Below are positions 8,624-17,552 of a DNA stretch of 64,000 bases, piece after piece. The translations under genes were made by a program, and so were the position numbers. How positions within the stretch are numbered: the first letter of the stretch is position 1; every line of letters begins with the position of its first letter. The notes under the pieces are model-generated. The model saw nothing but the letters and a program-made list of their open reading frames with translations, was not told the origin of the DNA and did no database searches. This DNA comes from Actinomycetota bacterium (lineage in GTDB: Bacteria; Actinomycetota; Actinomycetes; Actinomycetales; Microbacteriaceae), in the NCBI GenBank assembly GCA_018268515.1, contig JAFDWK010000016.1, positions 90,970 through 154,969 on the forward strand, read 5' to 3'.

Positions 8624-9946
8624 CTAACGGACGTCCTCGAAAACGGTGGGGATCGCCGGATCCGACTTGCTGAGCGCGAGGGCGCGCACCGGCAGCTCCT
8701 CGCGCACCTTGAGGTGGTGCTCCCGCGCGGCGACGGTGCCGGCCGGCCCCTCGAAGGCGGCGTCGATCTCGCCGCCGTCGACGAGGGTGACCTGCAGTGC
8801 GCGCCCGTCGGGATGCTCCTGCACATCGAGCTCTTCGAACCCGTCGGCGACGAGCACGTGCTCGGACTGCGCGACGCCGTCCGCGACGATCCGGAACGCC
8901 GCCTTGCGGCCGCCCTTGGACGCCTTGTCGGCCGAGGCCTTGGCGACGGCGACCCAGCCGCCGTCGGATCCCTGCCGGGCCACGAGCTTGTAGACCATGC
9001 TCGCGGTGGGGTAGCCGGATCCGGTGACCACCGAGGTGCCGACCCCGTACGCGTCGACCGGCGAGGCGGCGAGGGCGGCGATCGCGTACTCGTCCAAGTC
9101 GCTGGTCACCGTGATCCTGGTCGCGGTCGCGCCGAGCTCGTCGAGCTGTGCACGCACCTCGGCAGCCATGATCGGGAGGTCGCCGGAGTCGATGCGCACC
9201 CCGCCCAGCTCCGTGCCCGCCACCCGGATCGCCGTCTCCACACCGCGGCGGATGTCGTAGGTGTCCACGAGCAGGGTGGTACCGGTGCCGAGCGCGTCGA
9301 TCTGGGCGCGGAACGCGTCCTCCTCGCTGTCGTGCAGGAGAGTCCAGGAGTGCGCGGCGGTGCCCATCGTCGGCAGCCCCCAGGTGCGACCCGCCTCGAG
9401 GTTGCTGGTGGCGCCGAAGCCGGCGATGAAAGCCGCGCGGGCGGCGGCGACGGCGGAGTCCTCCGCGGCGCGGCGCGACCCCATCTCGGCGAGCGGGCGC
9501 TCCCCGGCCGCGATGCTCATGCGGCTCGCGGCGGTCGCGATCGCGGAATCGTGGTTGAGCACGCTGAGCGCCAGGGTCTCCAGGATCACGGCGTCGCCGA
9601 ACGTGCCCTCGACCGTGAGGATGGGGGATCCGGGGAAGTACAGCTCGCCCTCGCGATACCCGCGGATCGTGCCGGAGAAGCGGTATCGCTCCAGATAGCG
9701 GAGCGTGGCGGCGTCGACGACCTTCTCATCGCGCAGGTAGCGCAGCTCGTCGTCGCCGAACCGGAACTCACGCAGCAGCGAGAGCAGGCGCCCGGTGCCG
9801 GCCACGACACCGAATCGGCGCCCCCCGGACAGGCGTCGGGAGAACAGCTCGAACACGCTCCTGCGCGCCGCGGTGCCGTCGCGCAGCGCGGCCTCCAGCA
9901 TCGTGAGCTCGTAGCGATCGGTCTTCAGGGCGCTGGACGCGGTCAT
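8624..9946 (-). CDS. pncB: Nicotinate phosphoribosyltransferase
   Basis: 440 residues. Converts nicotinate plus PRPP to nicotinate mononucleotide in the Preiss-Handler NAD salvage route, in the cytoplasm. Recognisable segments: [16 protein letters not shown] at the N-terminus, the catalytic-His-bearing region [33 protein letters not shown], and the PRPP/phosphate region VRIDSGDL with TSDLDEYAI and [11 protein letters not shown] at 9946 chosen; an in-frame ATG at 9958 adds four residues, and neither has a clear ribosome binding site. Divergent from murI. Confidence 0.93.
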   Translation of the reverse strand: MTASSALKTDRYELTMLEAALRDGTAARRSVFELFSRRLSGGRRFGVVAGTGRLLSLLREFRFGDDELRYLRDEKVVDAATLRYLERYRFSGTIRGYREGELYFPGSPILTVEGTFGDAVILETLALSVLNHDSAIATAASRMSIAAGERPLAEMGSRRAAEDSAVAAARAAFIAGFGATSNLEAGRTWGLPTMGTAAHSWTLLHDSEEDAFRAQIDALGTGTTLLVDTYDIRRGVETAIRVAGTELGGVRIDSGDLPIMAAEVRAQLDELGATATRITVTSDLDEYAIAALAASPVDAYGVGTSVVTGSGYPTASMVYKLVARQGSDGGWVAVAKASADKASKGGRKAAFRIVADGVAQSEHVLVADGFEELDVQEHPDGRALQVTLVDGGEIDAAFEGPAGTVAAREHHLKVREELPVRALALSKSDPAIPTVFEDVR

Positions 9947-10015
9947 GGCGATCAGCATACGGGCGTCGGCTCGTCCGGAGCGCGCGGGCGCGTGCGCCGA
10001 CTAGGCTGGAGCATC

Positions 10016-10849
10016 ATGAACGACGCGCCGATCGGGATCTTCGACTCCGGTGTCGGCGGGCTCACGGTCGCCCGGGCGATCAGGGCGCAGCTGCCCAGGG
10101 AGTCGTTCGTCTACATCGGCGACACCGCGCACTCGCCCTATGGTCCGAAGCCGATCGCCGACGTGCGCCGCTATTCTCTCGAGGTGCTCGACACGCTCGT
10201 CGACCAGGGTGTGAAGATGCTCGTGATCGCCTGCAACACGGCGTCCTCCGCGATGCTGCGCGACGCGCGCGAGCGCTACGACGTGCCCGTCGTCGAGGTG
10301 ATCGGCCCCGCTGTGCGCCGGGCGATCTCGACCACCCGCAACGGCCGGATCGGCGTGATCGGCACGGTCGGCACGATCGGATCCCGCGCCTATCAGGACA
10401 TGCTCGAGGTGAACGAGAACCTCGCCGTGTTCACGGCGGCGTGCCCGCGCTTCGTCGAGTTCGTGGAGGCCGGCATCACCGACACCCCCGAGGTGCTCCG
10501 GGTCGCCGAGGAGTACCTGGCGCCGCTGCGCGACGCCGACGTCGACACCCTCGTGCTGGGGTGCACGCACTACCCGTTCCTGCGTGGCGCGATCGGCTAT
10601 GTCATGGGGGAGGGCGTCTCGCTCGTCTCCAGCGACGACGAGACCGCGGGCGACGTCTACCGTCAGCTCGTGCGCGGCGACCTGCTCGCGCCGGCCGATG
10701 CCCGCCCCCGCTACGTCTACGAGGCGACCGGGGCGTCCGCGGACGACTTCACGGGCCTCGCCAACCGCCTGATGGGCCAGGAGGTGCGAGGCGTCCGGCT
10801 CGTGCAGACCGGCGTCATCGACCTTCCCCACCTCAAGGAGATCTCATGA
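10016..10849 (+). CDS. murI: Glutamate racemase
   Basis: 277 residues, the normal length. Makes D-glutamate for peptidoglycan. The two catalytic Cys motifs are present: ACNTASS (about residue 74) and GCTHYPF (about residue 185); the N-terminus has [11 protein letters not shown] with the catalytic Asp. A TAGGCT -10-like box (10002-10007) lies 8 nt before the ATG at 10016. The stop overlaps the rph start by 4 nt. The longer frame upstream is antisense to pncB. Confidence 0.95.
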   Translation: MNDAPIGIFDSGVGGLTVARAIRAQLPRESFVYIGDTAHSPYGPKPIADVRRYSLEVLDTLVDQGVKMLVIACNTASSAMLRDARERYDVPVVEVIGPAVRRAISTTRNGRIGVIGTVGTIGSRAYQDMLEVNENLAVFTAACPRFVEFVEAGITDTPEVLRVAEEYLAPLRDADVDTLVLGCTHYPFLRGAIGYVMGEGVSLVSSDDETAGDVYRQLVRGDLLAPADARPRYVYEATGASADDFTGLANRLMGQEVRGVRLVQTGVIDLPHLKEIS

Positions 10850-11607
10850 CCCCCGACGCCACCAACAACGACACCATCCGCAAGGATGGCCGCACGGTCG
10901 ATCAGCTCCGGCCCATCACGATCGAACGCGGCTGGAGCGCCCAGGCCGAGGGATCCGCGCTGATCAGCTTCGGGAACACGAAGGTGCTGTGCACCGCGTC
11001 GTTCACGAACGGCGTGCCGCGCTGGCTCACCGGCAAGGGCAAGGGCTGGGTCACCGCGGAATACGCGATGCTGCCGCGGGCGACGAACGAGCGCAACGAC
11101 CGGGAGAGCGTGAAGGGCCGCATCGGCGGGCGCACGCACGAGATCTCCCGCCTGATCGGCCGCGCCCTCCGTGCGGTCGTCGACACCAAGGCGCTCGGCG
11201 AGAACACGATCGTGATCGACTGCGACGTGCTGCAGGCCGACGGCGGCACCCGCACCGCGGCGATCACGGGGGCGTACATCGCCCTGGCCGACGCGATCGA
11301 GTGGGGCCGGCGCAAGAAGTTCATCGGGCAGAAGGCGCAGGTGCTCCACGACTCCGTGGCCGCCGTGTCGGTCGGCATCATCGACGGCGAGCCCATGCTC
11401 GACCTGGCCTATGTCGAGGACGTGCGCGCCGAGACCGACATGAACGTCGTGGTGACCGGCCGCGGGCTGTTCGTCGAGGTGCAGGGCACCGCCGAGGGGG
11501 CGCCCTTCGACAAGCGCGAGCTCGACGCCCTGCTCGAGCTGGGCGTGAACGGCTGCGCCGATCTGCGCGACCGGCAGACGGCGGCGCTCGCCGAGGAGCA
11601 GGCGTGA
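10846..11607 (+). CDS. rph: Ribonuclease PH
   Basis: 253 residues. A phosphorolytic 3' exoribonuclease that trims tRNA 3' ends. Motifs: [28 protein letters not shown], the catalytic core [14 protein letters not shown] and [26 protein letters not shown] (phosphate-binding Arg), then [14 protein letters not shown]. Fused start/stop (ATGA) with both murI and rdgB, so the three are one translationally coupled operon; the murI-rph-rdgB order is common in actinobacteria. Confidence 0.95.
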   Translation: MTPDATNNDTIRKDGRTVDQLRPITIERGWSAQAEGSALISFGNTKVLCTASFTNGVPRWLTGKGKGWVTAEYAMLPRATNERNDRESVKGRIGGRTHEISRLIGRALRAVVDTKALGENTIVIDCDVLQADGGTRTAAITGAYIALADAIEWGRRKKFIGQKAQVLHDSVAAVSVGIIDGEPMLDLAYVEDVRAETDMNVVVTGRGLFVEVQGTAEGAPFDKRELDALLELGVNGCADLRDRQTAALAEEQA

Positions 11608-12194
11608 GGATCGTCCTCGCGACGCACAACGCGCACAAGGTCGCCGAGTTCGGGCAGATCGTGGCGGCGACCCGCCCCGATCTCGAGGTCGTCGGCTACG
11701 ACGGGCCGGAGCCGGTCGAAGACGGCGTGACCTTCGAGGAGAACGCGCTGATCAAGGCGCGCGCCGCGGCCGCGCACACCGGCCTCGCCGCCCTCGCCGA
11801 CGACTCCGGCATCGCGGTGGACGTGCTGGGCGGTTCTCCCGGGGTCTTCTCCGCCTACTGGGCGGGGCAGCGCAAGGACGACGTCGCGAACCGCGAGCTG
11901 CTGCTGGACCAGCTGCGCGATGTCGCGGATCCGCATCGCGCGGCGCACTATGTCAGCGTCATCGCGCTCGTGCTGCCGGACGGGCGCGAGTGGACGGTCC
12001 GCGGCGAGTGGCCGGGCCGCCTCGCGCACGCCGCCGTCGGCGACGGCGGCTTCGGCTACGACCCCGTGTTCGTGCCGGAAGGACAGACCGGCGCCGAGCG
12101 CACGGTGGGGGAGTTCGCGGCCGCGGAGAAGCAGGCCCAGTCGCATCGGGCTCGCGCCTTCGTGGCGCTGGTGCCCCTGCTCGCCGAGCTCTGA
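11604..12194 (+). CDS. rdgB: XTP/dITP diphosphatase (RdgB/HAM1)
   Basis: 196 residues from the GTG at 11604, which overlaps the rph stop. Hydrolyses ITP, XTP and their deoxy forms to keep them out of DNA and RNA. Signature segments: [12 protein letters not shown] at the N-terminus, [23 protein letters not shown] with the metal-binding Asp pair, [11 protein letters not shown] and SHRARAF. Last gene of the operon. Confidence 0.93.
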   Translation: MRIVLATHNAHKVAEFGQIVAATRPDLEVVGYDGPEPVEDGVTFEENALIKARAAAAHTGLAALADDSGIAVDVLGGSPGVFSAYWAGQRKDDVANRELLLDQLRDVADPHRAAHYVSVIALVLPDGREWTVRGEWPGRLAHAAVGDGGFGYDPVFVPEGQTGAERTVGEFAAAEKQAQSHRARAFVALVPLLAEL

Positions 12195-12214
12195 CGTGCG
12201 TCGGTGGATCCGGC

Positions 12215-12527
12215 TCAGCGGATCATCCGCGGCACGAACCGCACCATCGGGACCATGATCGGCAGCTCCGGAAATCGCGCAGCGATGCGGAGATGCTCCG
12301 GAAATCGGCACGCCGAGGAAGGTCGCGCAGAGCAGCACACCGAGCACCGGCATCGCGAACGGGCGCAGCGCGGTGCCGCCGGACGGCGCCAGGATCCCCG
12401 CGACGGCGCCGAGCGCGATGGCCACGAGGTACAGCGCCACCTGATGCCGCTCCGCCCAGGCCGTGATCCGCTGCACGACTCCGGCTTGTCCGGTCGCGGG
12501 CCGGCGACGCGAACCGGCCGGCTGCAT
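12215..12527 (-). pseudogene. Remnant of an arsenite/bile-acid family permease
   Basis: Two fragments on the minus strand: about 55 codons of N-terminus from near 12476 (AERHQVALYLVAIALGAVAG, PFAMPVLGVLLCATFLGVP), then, in another frame after 12307, about 17 codons of C-terminus (ELPIMVPMVRFVPRMI) ending at the TGA at 12215. The two pieces match, position for position, the first and last transmembrane segments I recall for COG0798/ACR3-type arsenic resistance permeases, which are about 330 residues, so roughly 230 codons are missing. A 13-bp direct repeat (GCTCCGGAAATCG at 12265-12277 and 12295-12307) sits at the junction. Confidence 0.7.
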
Positions 12528-12604
12528 CGCAACTGAGAATCATCCCCATTCCCGACTGGGCGAAAACGGCTCCGACCGGGGGATCCCGGCTCTACCCTGG
12601 AGGC

Positions 12605-13537
12605 ATGCACGATCACGCGCCCGCCACCGGGATCCGCTCCGCCGGCCACCGCCGGCTGCTCGCGATCTCCCTCTCGCTGACCTGCGTCATCATGCTCGTG
12701 CAGGTCGTGGGAGCGATCCTCAGCGGATCCCTCGCCCTGCTCGCGGATGCGGCGCACATGTTCACGGACGCATCCGCGCTGGTCATCGCCCTCATCGCGA
12801 GCGCCGTCGCCGCACGCCCCGCCGACGATCGGCGCACCTTCGGCTATCAGCGCGCCGAGGTTTTCGGCGCCCTCATCAACGCAATCATCCTGATCCTGCT
12901 CTCGGCCTGGGTGGCCTTCGAGGGGATCACCCGGCTGATCCACCCGGCCGAGGTCGAGGTCGCGGGCACCCTCATGCTGATCGTCGCCGCGGTCGGACTC
13001 GTCGCGAACGCGATCTCGATGTGGCTGCTCAGCGCGGCGCAGCGGGAGAGCATCAATGTGCGCGGCGCGTATCTGGAGGTCATGGGCGATCTGATCGGAT
13101 CCGCGATGGTGATCGTCGCGGCGATCGTCATCATCACCACCGGCTGGATGCCGGCCGACGCGATCGCGTCGCTCGTGATCGCCGCGATGATCATCCCGCG
13201 GGCGATCGCGCTGCTGCGCGAGGTGTTCTCGGTGCTCGCCGAGTCGGCGCCCAAGGGCACCGCGGTCAGCGAGATCCGCCGGCACCTGCTCGACTATCCG
13301 GGTGTGACCGGGGTGCACGATGTGCACGTGTGGCAGCTCACCCGAGGGGCCCCGGTGTTCACCGCGCACGTCTCGGTGCAGCCGGCGGTGCTGGCCGACG
13401 GGGGCGCGTCGGCGCTCCTCGTCCAGATGCAGACCTGCCTCGAGGAGCACTTCGACGTGGAGCACTCCACGTTCCAGATCGAGCCCGATGCGAGCGGATC
13501 CGGCAGCGCCGGCGACTGCGAGGCCGTGCACGCCTGA
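12605..13537 (+). CDS. Cation diffusion facilitator (CzcD/ZitB-like)
   Basis: 310 residues, six transmembrane segments and a C-terminal cytoplasmic domain. Exports divalent cations such as Zn or Cd against protons. The TM2 metal motif ADAAHMFTDA (H and D four apart) and TM5 EVMGDLIGSAMVI with its Asp pair are intact; RRTFGYQRAEVFGALINA links TM2 and TM3. The C-terminal domain has VHDVHVWQLT. A short N-terminal His cluster (MHDHAP) may bind metal. A TACCCT -10-like box sits 8 nt before the ATG. Stands alone beside the permease remnant. Confidence 0.92.
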   Translation: MHDHAPATGIRSAGHRRLLAISLSLTCVIMLVQVVGAILSGSLALLADAAHMFTDASALVIALIASAVAARPADDRRTFGYQRAEVFGALINAIILILLSAWVAFEGITRLIHPAEVEVAGTLMLIVAAVGLVANAISMWLLSAAQRESINVRGAYLEVMGDLIGSAMVIVAAIVIITTGWMPADAIASLVIAAMIIPRAIALLREVFSVLAESAPKGTAVSEIRRHLLDYPGVTGVHDVHVWQLTRGAPVFTAHVSVQPAVLADGGASALLVQMQTCLEEHFDVEHSTFQIEPDASGSGSAGDCEAVHA

Positions 13538-13562
13538 GGCCGCACGCCTGAGCCCGTGCGGG

Positions 13563-15611
13563 TCAGGACTCGACGACGACCTGGTCCGGTCGCTTGTCGG
13601 GACGGAGCCCCCGCCACCGGGAGTGCCGCAGCACGCCGTCCTCGGTCCAATTCGCGAACTCCACCTCGCCGACCAGCTCCGGGCGCACCCAGAGCGCGTC
13701 GGAGGCGTCCGCGACGGGAACGCCGTCCACAGCGGGCGCGGCCGCGCGCAGCGGCTCCAGCCGCGTACCGAGATCCTGCAGCACCCGGTCGGTGAATCCG
13801 GTGCCCACCCGGCCGACATAGCGAAGCCCGGACGGCTGGGCGGATTCCGGGATCGCGAGCAGCAGCGATCCGATGCGCCCGGTGCGGTCGCCCTTGCCAG
13901 GGCGGATGCCGACGATCACGACCTCCTGCGCCCGGGTGAGCTTGATCTTCAGCCAGCGCGGGGAGCGCGCGCCCGGCGCGTAGCCCGACGCTGGATCCTT
14001 CACGACGACCCCCTCCAGGTCGAGTGCGGCGCTCGTGGCGAGCGCCGCGTCCACGTCGTCGAACACGGGCGGCACGAGCACCGGCGCGGGCAGGTCGGCG
14101 GCGACCTGCTCCAGGAGCTCGCGGCGGTCGCGCAGCGGCAGCGCGGTGAGGTCGTGGCCTTCGAGGTGCAGCAGATCGAACAGGTGGTAGCGCACCGGGG
14201 TGCGGACGACCTCGCGCTCGATCTCGCGCGCCCGGGTGAGGTGCATCCGGTCCTGCAGACGGTGGAAGCTCGGCCGGCCCGCCGCGTCCAGCGCCACGAT
14301 CTCCCCGTCGACCACGGCCTCGCCGACGGGGAAGCCGGGGGCGCCGTCCGCAGTGAGCTCGGGGTAGCGGTCGGTGATGTCGGTGCCGCTGCGCGCGCGC
14401 AGCCGGAACCGGCCGTCCGACCACGTGCCGATCGCGCGGATCCCGTCCCACTTGATCTCGGCCCAGCCGAGGCCGCGCGCCGTCCCCGGCGTCCCGTGCT
14501 CGGCCAGCATGGGGGAGTACGCGGGGATCGGGGACGCGGGGATCGGGGACGTGGCCTCGATGGCCGAGGACGCCGGGTCCGTCGGCGTCCTCGGGGGCGT
14601 CCCGGAGCCCGGGGCCCCCGCCGCCACGACCCGCGATCGGGAGCTGTCCGCCGCCGCAGCGCCCGACCCGCGGACCCCGGGCTCCGCGCCCCCAGGGCCA
14701 GGAGCGGCGTCGATGCGGGCGGGCGCGGCCGTGATCGCCGCGAACGGATCCAGCCCGCTCTCGGCGCGCTCCAGCACCTCGTCGAACCGCAGCTGACGCA
14801 GCGCGGGATCCTCCAGCTCCGCCCAGGTGCGCGGGGCGGCGACCCACGGTTCGGGGCGCCCGCGCAGCGAGTACGGCGCGATCGTGGTCTTCTTGCCGTT
14901 GTTCTGGCTCCAGTCGAGGAAGACCTTCCCGGCGCGCAGGGTCTTCGTCATGACGCTCGTCACGAGGTCGGGACGATCCGCCTCGATCGCGCGGGCGAGG
15001 GCGTGCGCGAACGCGGAGATCTCGTCGCTCGTGCGATCGCCGGGGAGATGCGCGTACAGGTGGATCCCCTTGCTCCCGCTCGTGACCGGGACCGGATCCA
15101 TGCCCATGTCTGCGAGGATGCCGCGGGCGAGGAACGCCACCTCGGCGCAGTGGGCGAGCGACACACCGGGGCCCGGGTCCAGGTCGAGCACCAGCCGATC
15201 GGGGGTGCCGCGGCCGCCGTCCGGGGCGAAGCGCCACTGCGGGATGTGCAGCTCGATCGCGGCGACCTGCGCCATCCAGACGAGCGTCGCGACCTCGTCC
15301 ACGAGCGGGTAGGCCTTGGCGCCGCCGGAATGCGGGATCTCCTGGCGCGGGATCCATCCGGGAGCGCCCGGTTCGAGCTGCTTCGCGAAGAAGGAACCCT
15401 GCGGATCCGCGGCGGTGCCCACGCCCTCGACCCAGCGCTTGCGCGTGACCGGGCGCCCGGCGAGGACCGGCAGCAGCTGCGGGGCGATCCGCGCGTAGTA
15501 GTCGATCACCTCGCCTTTGGTGGTGCCGGTGGCGGGGAACACCACCTTGTCGAGGTTCGTCACGCGCAGCCGCCGCTCGCCGATGCGCACGAACTGCGGG
15601 CCCTCTGCCAT
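13563..15611 (-). CDS. ligD: ATP-dependent DNA ligase D (polymerase-ligase)
   Basis: 682 residues. Seals and fills double-strand breaks in bacterial NHEJ with Ku. The primase-like polymerase domain (about 10-290) has the catalytic DLD at 143-145 and SGSKGIHLY at 178-186. A Ser/Pro/Ala-rich linker covers about 295-365. The ligase domain (366-682) has the catalytic lysine K387 in EIKWDGIR, VVDGEIVALD, and the C-terminal LEGVVVKD and RSPRWLKIK motifs. There is no 3'-phosphoesterase domain, unlike the full mycobacterial protein. Transcribed divergently from ku with 46 bp between starts; TAGCCT box before the ATG. Confidence 0.95.
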   Translation of the reverse strand: MAEGPQFVRIGERRLRVTNLDKVVFPATGTTKGEVIDYYARIAPQLLPVLAGRPVTRKRWVEGVGTAADPQGSFFAKQLEPGAPGWIPRQEIPHSGGAKAYPLVDEVATLVWMAQVAAIELHIPQWRFAPDGGRGTPDRLVLDLDPGPGVSLAHCAEVAFLARGILADMGMDPVPVTSGSKGIHLYAHLPGDRTSDEISAFAHALARAIEADRPDLVTSVMTKTLRAGKVFLDWSQNNGKKTTIAPYSLRGRPEPWVAAPRTWAELEDPALRQLRFDEVLERAESGLDPFAAITAAPARIDAAPGPGGAEPGVRGSGAAAADSSRSRVVAAGAPGSGTPPRTPTDPASSAIEATSPIPASPIPAYSPMLAEHGTPGTARGLGWAEIKWDGIRAIGTWSDGRFRLRARSGTDITDRYPELTADGAPGFPVGEAVVDGEIVALDAAGRPSFHRLQDRMHLTRAREIEREVVRTPVRYHLFDLLHLEGHDLTALPLRDRRELLEQVAADLPAPVLVPPVFDDVDAALATSAALDLEGVVVKDPASGYAPGARSPRWLKIKLTRAQEVVIVGIRPGKGDRTGRIGSLLLAIPESAQPSGLRYVGRVGTGFTDRVLQDLGTRLEPLRAAAPAVDGVPVADASDALWVRPELVGEVEFANWTEDGVLRHSRWRGLRPDKRPDQVVVES

Positions 15612-15657
15612 GCGGCCAGGCTATCCCGCGGCTGCGCCTGTGGTGTGTACTGGTGCC

Positions 15658-16494
15658 ATGAGGACGATCTGGAAGGGCTCGCTCACCTTCGGTCTGGTCA
15701 ACGTGCCGGTCAAGGTGTACTCGGCGACGGAGGACCATGACGTCCCGCTGCACCAGGTGCACGACGCGGACGGCGGGCAGATCCGGTACAAGAGGGTGTG
15801 CGAGATCTGCGGTGAGACCGTCGCCTACTCCGAGATCGACCGTGCCTACCAGGATGAGGCGCAGACCGTCGTGCTGACCAAGGAGGACCTGGAGTCGCTG
15901 CCTGCCGAACGCAGCCGTGAGATCGACGTCGTCGAGTTCGTGCCTTCGGACCAGGTGGATCTGCTGACCCTCGACAAGGCGTACTACCTGGAGCCCGACT
16001 CCGCCTCGCCCAAGGCGTACGTGCTGCTGCGCAAGACGCTGGAGGCCACCGACCGCACCGCGATCGTGCGGTTCACGTTGCGGCAGAAGACGCGGCTCGC
16101 GGCTCTGCGGGTGCGCGGCGACGTGCTGGTGCTGCAGACCCTGCTCTGGGCCGACGAGGTGCGCGAGGCCGACTTCCCGGCTCTGCAGGAGGAGGTCTCG
16201 GTTTCCGACAAGGAGCTGGAGCTGTCCGCCTCGCTCGTGGAGGGCTTCTCCGCGGACTTCGATCCGAGCGCGTTCGTCGACGAGTATCAGGTCGAGCTGC
16301 GCACGCTCATCGACGCCAAGATCTCCAAAGGCGAGGCCTTCGAGGCCGAGGAGACGTTCGCGTCGGCCGAGAAGGGCGGCGAGGTCATCGACCTCATGGA
16401 GGCCCTGCGGGCGAGCGTCGAGAAGTCGCGCGCCGCACGCGCGGCAGCCTCCGAGCAGGGCGACGCGGCGACCGATCGACGCGACGTGGGCTGA
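15658..16494 (+). CDS. ku: NHEJ DNA end-binding protein Ku
   Basis: 278 residues. Homodimer that threads onto broken DNA ends and recruits LigD. N-terminal MRTIWKGSLTFGLVNVPVKVY is the family signature; CEICGETV near residue 50 and the core LDKAYYLEPD and VLQTLLWADEVR are present. The C-terminal tail (about 250-278) is short and mildly basic. ATG at 15658; the in-frame extension to 15517 is antisense to ligD. Convergent with the DedA gene, 9 bp apart. Confidence 0.95.
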   Translation: MRTIWKGSLTFGLVNVPVKVYSATEDHDVPLHQVHDADGGQIRYKRVCEICGETVAYSEIDRAYQDEAQTVVLTKEDLESLPAERSREIDVVEFVPSDQVDLLTLDKAYYLEPDSASPKAYVLLRKTLEATDRTAIVRFTLRQKTRLAALRVRGDVLVLQTLLWADEVREADFPALQEEVSVSDKELELSASLVEGFSADFDPSAFVDEYQVELRTLIDAKISKGEAFEAEETFASAEKGGEVIDLMEALRASVEKSRAARAAASEQGDAATDRRDVG

Positions 16495-16503
16495 GCCCCG
16501 CGG

Positions 16504-17190
16504 TCAGATCTCCGGCTCGACCGCCGGGGCTCCGGCAGCCGTCTCCTTCTTCGCCTTGCGGCGCTCATTGAGGTAGTGCCACGCGGTGACGGCGAGGGTG
16601 AGCGCGACGACGCCGAGCAGGATGACGTCGATGTACTTGGTCACGAGGTCGGCGATCCACGGGATGTACGCGATCAGGTAGCCGACATAGGTGAGACCGA
16701 AGCCCCAGATCAGCGCGCCGATGAGGTTGTACAGGCTGTACTTGCGCCACGGCATGTGCCCGACACCCGCCGCGACCGGCGCGAAGGTGCGCACGACCGG
16801 CACGAAGCGCGCGAGGATCACGGTGAGCCCGCCGAAGCGCTCGAAGAAGTGGTTGGTGCGTTCCACGTTCTTCCGGCTGAACAGGCCGGACTCCTTGCGT
16901 TCGAAGACCGCGGGGCCGCCCTTGTGTCCGATCAGATAGCCGACCTCGCCGCCGAGGAACGCGGCCAGGGCGATCAGCAGGCCGACCACCCAGACGTCCA
17001 CGCCGAACACGCGGTTGGTGTGGGTGAGCAGGCCGGAGATGATCAGCAGCGTGTCGCCAGGGAGCAGGAACCCGATGAGCAGGCCCGTCTCGGCGAAGAT
17101 GATGAACAGCACCACGGCCAGCGCCCAGGGGCCGGCGCCGTTGATGATGACATTCGGGTCGAGCCAGGGGATGAGGGCGGCGTGGTGCAC
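16504..17190 (-). CDS. DedA family membrane protein
   Basis: 228 residues with about five hydrophobic segments. DedA/SNARE-associated proteins act as polyprenyl-phosphate or phospholipid carriers. Diagnostic features: FAETGLLIGFLLPGDTLLI in the first third, GEVGYLIGHKGG, then FFERFGGLTVILARFVPVVRTFAPVAAGVGHMPWRKY, which carries the conserved Arg residues. C-terminal tail is Lys/Glu-rich and cytoplasmic. Specific substrate not known. Confidence 0.92.
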   Translation of the reverse strand: MHHAALIPWLDPNVIINGAGPWALAVVLFIIFAETGLLIGFLLPGDTLLIISGLLTHTNRVFGVDVWVVGLLIALAAFLGGEVGYLIGHKGGPAVFERKESGLFSRKNVERTNHFFERFGGLTVILARFVPVVRTFAPVAAGVGHMPWRKYSLYNLIGALIWGFGLTYVGYLIAYIPWIADLVTKYIDVILLGVVALTLAVTAWHYLNERRKAKKETAAGAPAVEPEI

Positions 17191-17330
17191 AGGTGGGTCC
17201 CGTCCGTGGAGTCGTCGCTGGAGTGGATGCCGAGATCTCGGCTCCCTGAATTCTAGAGCGGACCCGGCTTGCGGCGCCTGGGAGGGTGCCCGACGCGACG
17301 CGGGCGACAGGTCCGCCGAGACGAGACGCG

Positions 17331-17358
17331 TGAGGGGCGGCCGAGCGGCCGCCCCTCA
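17331..17358 (-). terminator. Perfect 12-bp hairpin behind tRNA-Leu
   Basis: TGAGGGGCGGCC (17331-17342) pairs perfectly with 17347-17358 around a GAGC/GCTC tetraloop. It lies 8 nt beyond the 3' end of the tRNA on its strand, so it probably ends the tRNA transcript. There is no U-run. Confidence 0.75.
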
Positions 17359-17366
17359 GACGTTCG

Positions 17367-17448
17367 TGCGGAAGGTGGGACTTGAACCCACACGCCCGGA
17401 GGCACAGGAACCTAAATCCTGCGTGTCTGCCAATTTCACCACTCCCGC
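17367..17448 (-). tRNA. tRNA-Leu (anticodon UAG)
   Basis: Cloverleaf on the minus strand: acceptor GCGGGAG (17448-17442) pairs with CTTCCGC, the D arm contains TGGCAGAC, the anticodon stem CAGGA/TCCTG holds the loop TTTAGGT with anticodon TAG, a long variable arm as in class II tRNAs follows, then GGGTTCAAGTCCC as the T arm. Position 73 is A. The CCA end is not encoded. Decodes CUA and probably other CUN codons. Confidence 0.95.
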
Positions 17449-17552
17449 GAGTGCGATCAGTCTACCGAGGGTCGCGAGCACGCTCGCGGGGCTCCGGGAG
17501 GAGGAGCTGTGGATAACTTCCGAGGCGGATCCGCGGATCCTGCGACGATGCC

